Assembly (NCBI GenBank): GCA_000697665.1
Contig: KL197712.1
Span: 1,452,403-1,484,045, forward strand
Direction: 5' to 3'
DNA: 31,643 bases
Origin: Jaapia argillacea MUCL 33604
Taxonomy: Eukaryota; Basidiomycota; Agaricomycetes; Jaapiales; Jaapiaceae
The position numbers were made by a program, and so were the translations under genes. Of the stretch, positions 30,485 to 31,643 are shown piece by piece. Position 1 is the first letter of the stretch; every line of letters begins with the position of its first letter. The notes below the pieces were generated by a model. It was not told the origin of the DNA and made no database searches. It saw only the letters and a program-made list of their open reading frames with translations.

Positions 30485-30580
30485 GTGTAATCCAGAGGTC
30501 GGTGTGTATGGATAGGTATAGCAGTACACTTGTCCAAGAAGGACATAATCCAGAGGTCGGTTTGTATAGATAGGTATAGA
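30485..30580. repeat. Short direct duplication in the 5' region of the kinase gene
   Basis: TAATCCAGAGGTCGGTKTGTAT and GATAGGTATAG occur twice about 58 bp apart. The duplication lies between the TATA box and the start codon and lengthens the leader. Confidence 0.8.
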
Positions 30581-30614
30581 AGATTCCTGGGTCATCGGTG
30601 TCCGAATGTTCCCT

Positions 30615-30622
30615 CTTTTATA
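30615..30622 (-). promoter_or_regulatory. TATA box of the kinase gene 29243-30416
   Basis: TATAAAAG on minus followed by AGGGAACATT...GATGACCCAGG, the same arrangement as at 21061. The distance to the present ATG is about 200 bp because the ancestral start near 30465 is lost. Confidence 0.6.
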
Positions 30623-31169
30623 GGTTCGTGGAGGATTAAGCAGCTGTCGGATGAGGACGCAAACATCGTCAGTGTAGAATGCCGTGTATGGTGGAAAATG
30701 GTGTTGATGGCCTTGTTGATGGCTCTGAGATGTCTCTCGCTTAGATAATCTCTAAATCCGGACTTGCTTCTAGCCTTCACGCTCTCCACGCTCCGATCTG
30801 GGCAATCTGGGTTTGCAATAAAGTTCACTGATAGGGATCGAGCAACGCGTTATAACCACGCCGAGTGCTTCGCAGATATAACTTCCCAATCCAGCAATGG
30901 GGATGGGAACCACGCTTAGAGAAGGTATCAGAAGCAGGGTGGTGTGATCGAAACCACTAAACCCTAAAGGCGGCTGGAGAGCATGAAGACAGCACACCGA
31001 CCTGTTGTTTGTACTGTACATTGAGGTCCCTGTCAACTTCGACTTAGGGCCGGCGTCTGAGTTTCGGCTTTATCCTCCTGAACCACTCTCTCAGCTATGC
31101 CACATCGGAAAGTCGGTAATGAAAACCGACCCGACCCAACACTCCGGTTTGGAGTTTCTGGTCTGGTCA
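30623..31169. other. Spacer, no gene seen
   Basis: The first part is the 5' flank of the type B gene, sharing CTCGCTTAGATAA...CTCTAAA (near 30737) with about 21205. The rest has short open frames only. Confidence 0.5.
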
Positions 31170-31542
31170 GGTCGACTTCCAAACCCTCTCAAACTGGGGA
31201 CCCCGATCGCCATCTTGAACAAGAATCCACTCAACTACCTATCCTTGTCCGAAGTGTGCGTTTGCTATGTCCCTTGACAATGGGACCGAAGCTAGGGTCG
31301 ACTTCCAAATTCTCTCAAACTGGTGCCCCCGATCGCTATCTTGAACAAGAATCTACTCAACTACCTATCCTTGTCTGAAGTGTGCGTTTGCCACGTCCCT
31401 TGACAATGGGACTGAAGCTAGGGTCGACTTCCAAATTCTCTCAAACTGGCCGATCGCTATCTTGGACAAGAATCCACTCAACCACCTATCCTTGTCCGAA
31501 GTGTGCGTTTGCTGCGTCCCTTGACAATGGGACTGAAGCTAG
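31170..31542. repeat. Three tandem copies of a 121-126-bp unit
   Basis: Units start at GGTCGACTTCCAAA at 31170, 31296 and 31422; a fourth begins at 31543 (GGTCGGCTTC) and diverges. Copies differ by few substitutions and the third lacks about five bases near CTGGCCGATCG. TATAAAAG at 31555 follows. Two overlapping plus frames stay open through parts of the array, as expected of a repeat, with no recognisable product. Confidence 0.95.
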
Positions 31543-31643
31543 GGTCGGCTTCATATAAAAGGACGTGGTAACCAACTTGTGCATCAGGAAAACCGGTTCT
31601 GGCTGGAAATTGATCCCATAGCCTTTTTTAGAAATACCTTATT

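Overview
The window looks like nuclear DNA of a filamentous basidiomycete, probably an Agaricomycete. Genes are cut by many short GT-AG introns (about 45-75 nt) with CTGAC/CTAAC-like branch sites, and the lineage-typical gene families and repeats fit. No bacterial-style operons or ribosome binding sites are visible.

Layout. (1) 1-1680: a 23-bp satellite, then mostly unassigned DNA. (2) 1681-5793: a unit bounded on both sides by near-identical 175-bp inverted termini beginning CAGCARGTTAC, each abutting a TA dinucleotide. Inside are two convergent genes: an intact, spliced DD34E Tc1/mariner (IS630-like) transposase on the minus strand, and on the plus strand a four-exon gene for a basidiomycete-type protein that is not a transposase. 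I read this as one DNA transposon carrying a passenger gene. (3) 5794-7100: diverged repeats. (4) 7188-30416: a cluster of ten related small protein-kinase loci (full-length ones about 294-328 aa, kinase domain only), interrupted by relics, a MITE, minisatellites and segmental duplications. (5) 30417-31643: short repeats and a 126-bp tandem array.

The kinases form two subfamilies with the same gene structure (a short first exon, then exons of about 60, 174, 75, 216 and 225-270 nt). Type B (8662-9933, 19698-20969, 29243-30416, decayed 17316-18605, relic 11165-11342) keeps the beta-3 Lys, HGDLKP and DFG and should be catalytically competent. Type A (14639-15963, 24402-25685, decayed 7188-8483, internally deleted 22161-22687) keeps the fold landmarks but has lost the DFG Asp (GLG or SLA) and the catalytic-loop Lys, so it is pseudokinase-like. 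Two A genes lie tail-to-tail with B genes (7188/8662 and 14639/17316), behind a duplicated upstream repeat. The cluster is in birth-and-death turnover, with intact members, fresh nonsense and frameshift lesions, and fragments. A kinase/pseudokinase partnership is my inference, not shown by sequence.

Coordinates of spliced genes were derived by hand from GT/AG positions, reading-frame continuity and paralogue comparison. Total coding lengths divide by three in every model given as intact.
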